In this document: piece after piece, positions 6,494-6,516 of the stretch
How the letters are laid out: each line of letters starts with the position of its first letter
How positions within the stretch are numbered: the stretch's first letter is position 1
DNA from: Sulfitobacter sp.
Lineage (GTDB): Bacteria > Pseudomonadota > Alphaproteobacteria > Rhodobacterales > Rhodobacteraceae
Direction: 5' to 3'
Length of the DNA stretch: 6,516 nt
Assembly (NCBI GenBank): GCA_026421135.1
Contig: JAPKCR010000136.1
Span: 1 to 6,516, forward strand
Notes under the pieces: model-generated
Databases searched by the model: none
Told to the model about the DNA's origin: nothing
What the model saw: the letters and a program-made list of their open reading frames with translations, nothing else
Made by a program: the position numbers and the translations under genes

Positions 6494-6516
6494 TTAGGGG
6501 GTAATCCTTTGCTCAG
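6494..6516 (-). other. Upstream edge of potG: short leader or end of the preceding gene
   Basis: These 23 bases precede the potG GTG on the minus strand. They contain AAGGA, a possible Shine-Dalgarno with rather long spacing, and a TAA that abuts the GTG. Two frames stay open from the edge: one ends at that TAA (visible residues EQRITP) and the other ends at a TGA overlapping the GTG (visible residues LSKGLPPK). Either could be the C-terminus of an upstream operon gene, or the stretch may be non-coding. It is too short to decide. Confidence 0.3.

Overview
The window looks like an ordinary chromosomal segment of an alphaproteobacterium, most likely a Rhodobacterales/Roseobacter-group organism of moderate GC. 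I infer this from the form of the FliK and FlgD proteins and from the potG-potH-potI-FAD oxidoreductase gene order. The species cannot be named from sequence alone. Coding density is very high: the longest stretch without a gene is 99 bases (2246-2344), so no gap approaches 300 bases.

Left part, plus strand (1-929): the 3' end of a flagellar hook-length control gene (fliK, cut by the left edge) is followed 12 bases later by a complete flgD, the hook-cap scaffolding protein. This is the end of a flagellar hook-assembly transcription unit.

Centre, minus strand (926-2245): a complete UDP-glucose 6-dehydrogenase gene (ugd) converges on flgD, and the two coding regions overlap tail to tail by 4 bases. 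It makes UDP-glucuronate for surface polysaccharides. Upstream of it, the 99-base gap holds two copies of an 11-base self-complementary core (GGGCCAAGCCC) inside a longer imperfect direct repeat. On the minus strand one copy is followed by a run of five T.

Right part, minus strand (2345-6493): a tightly packed polyamine operon is transcribed right to left as potG (ATPase), potH (permease), potI (permease), then a PuuB-like FAD amine oxidoreductase. The three junctions between these genes are 4-base stop/start overlaps of the form NTGA, so the four genes are probably translationally coupled. The transporter proteins match the putrescine-type PotFGHI branch. The periplasmic binding protein is not in the window and would be expected just past the right edge. 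The inferred logic is that putrescine (or a related polyamine) is imported by PotGHI with an external binding protein, then enters oxidative catabolism through the oxidoreductase, possibly after gamma-glutamylation by an enzyme outside the window.

I see no mobile element, CRISPR array, tRNA, rRNA or clearly new system. The points most worth a second look are the twin hairpin repeat before ugd, the overlap-coupled transporter-oxidase operon, and the convergent flgD/ugd overlap with no obvious terminator.
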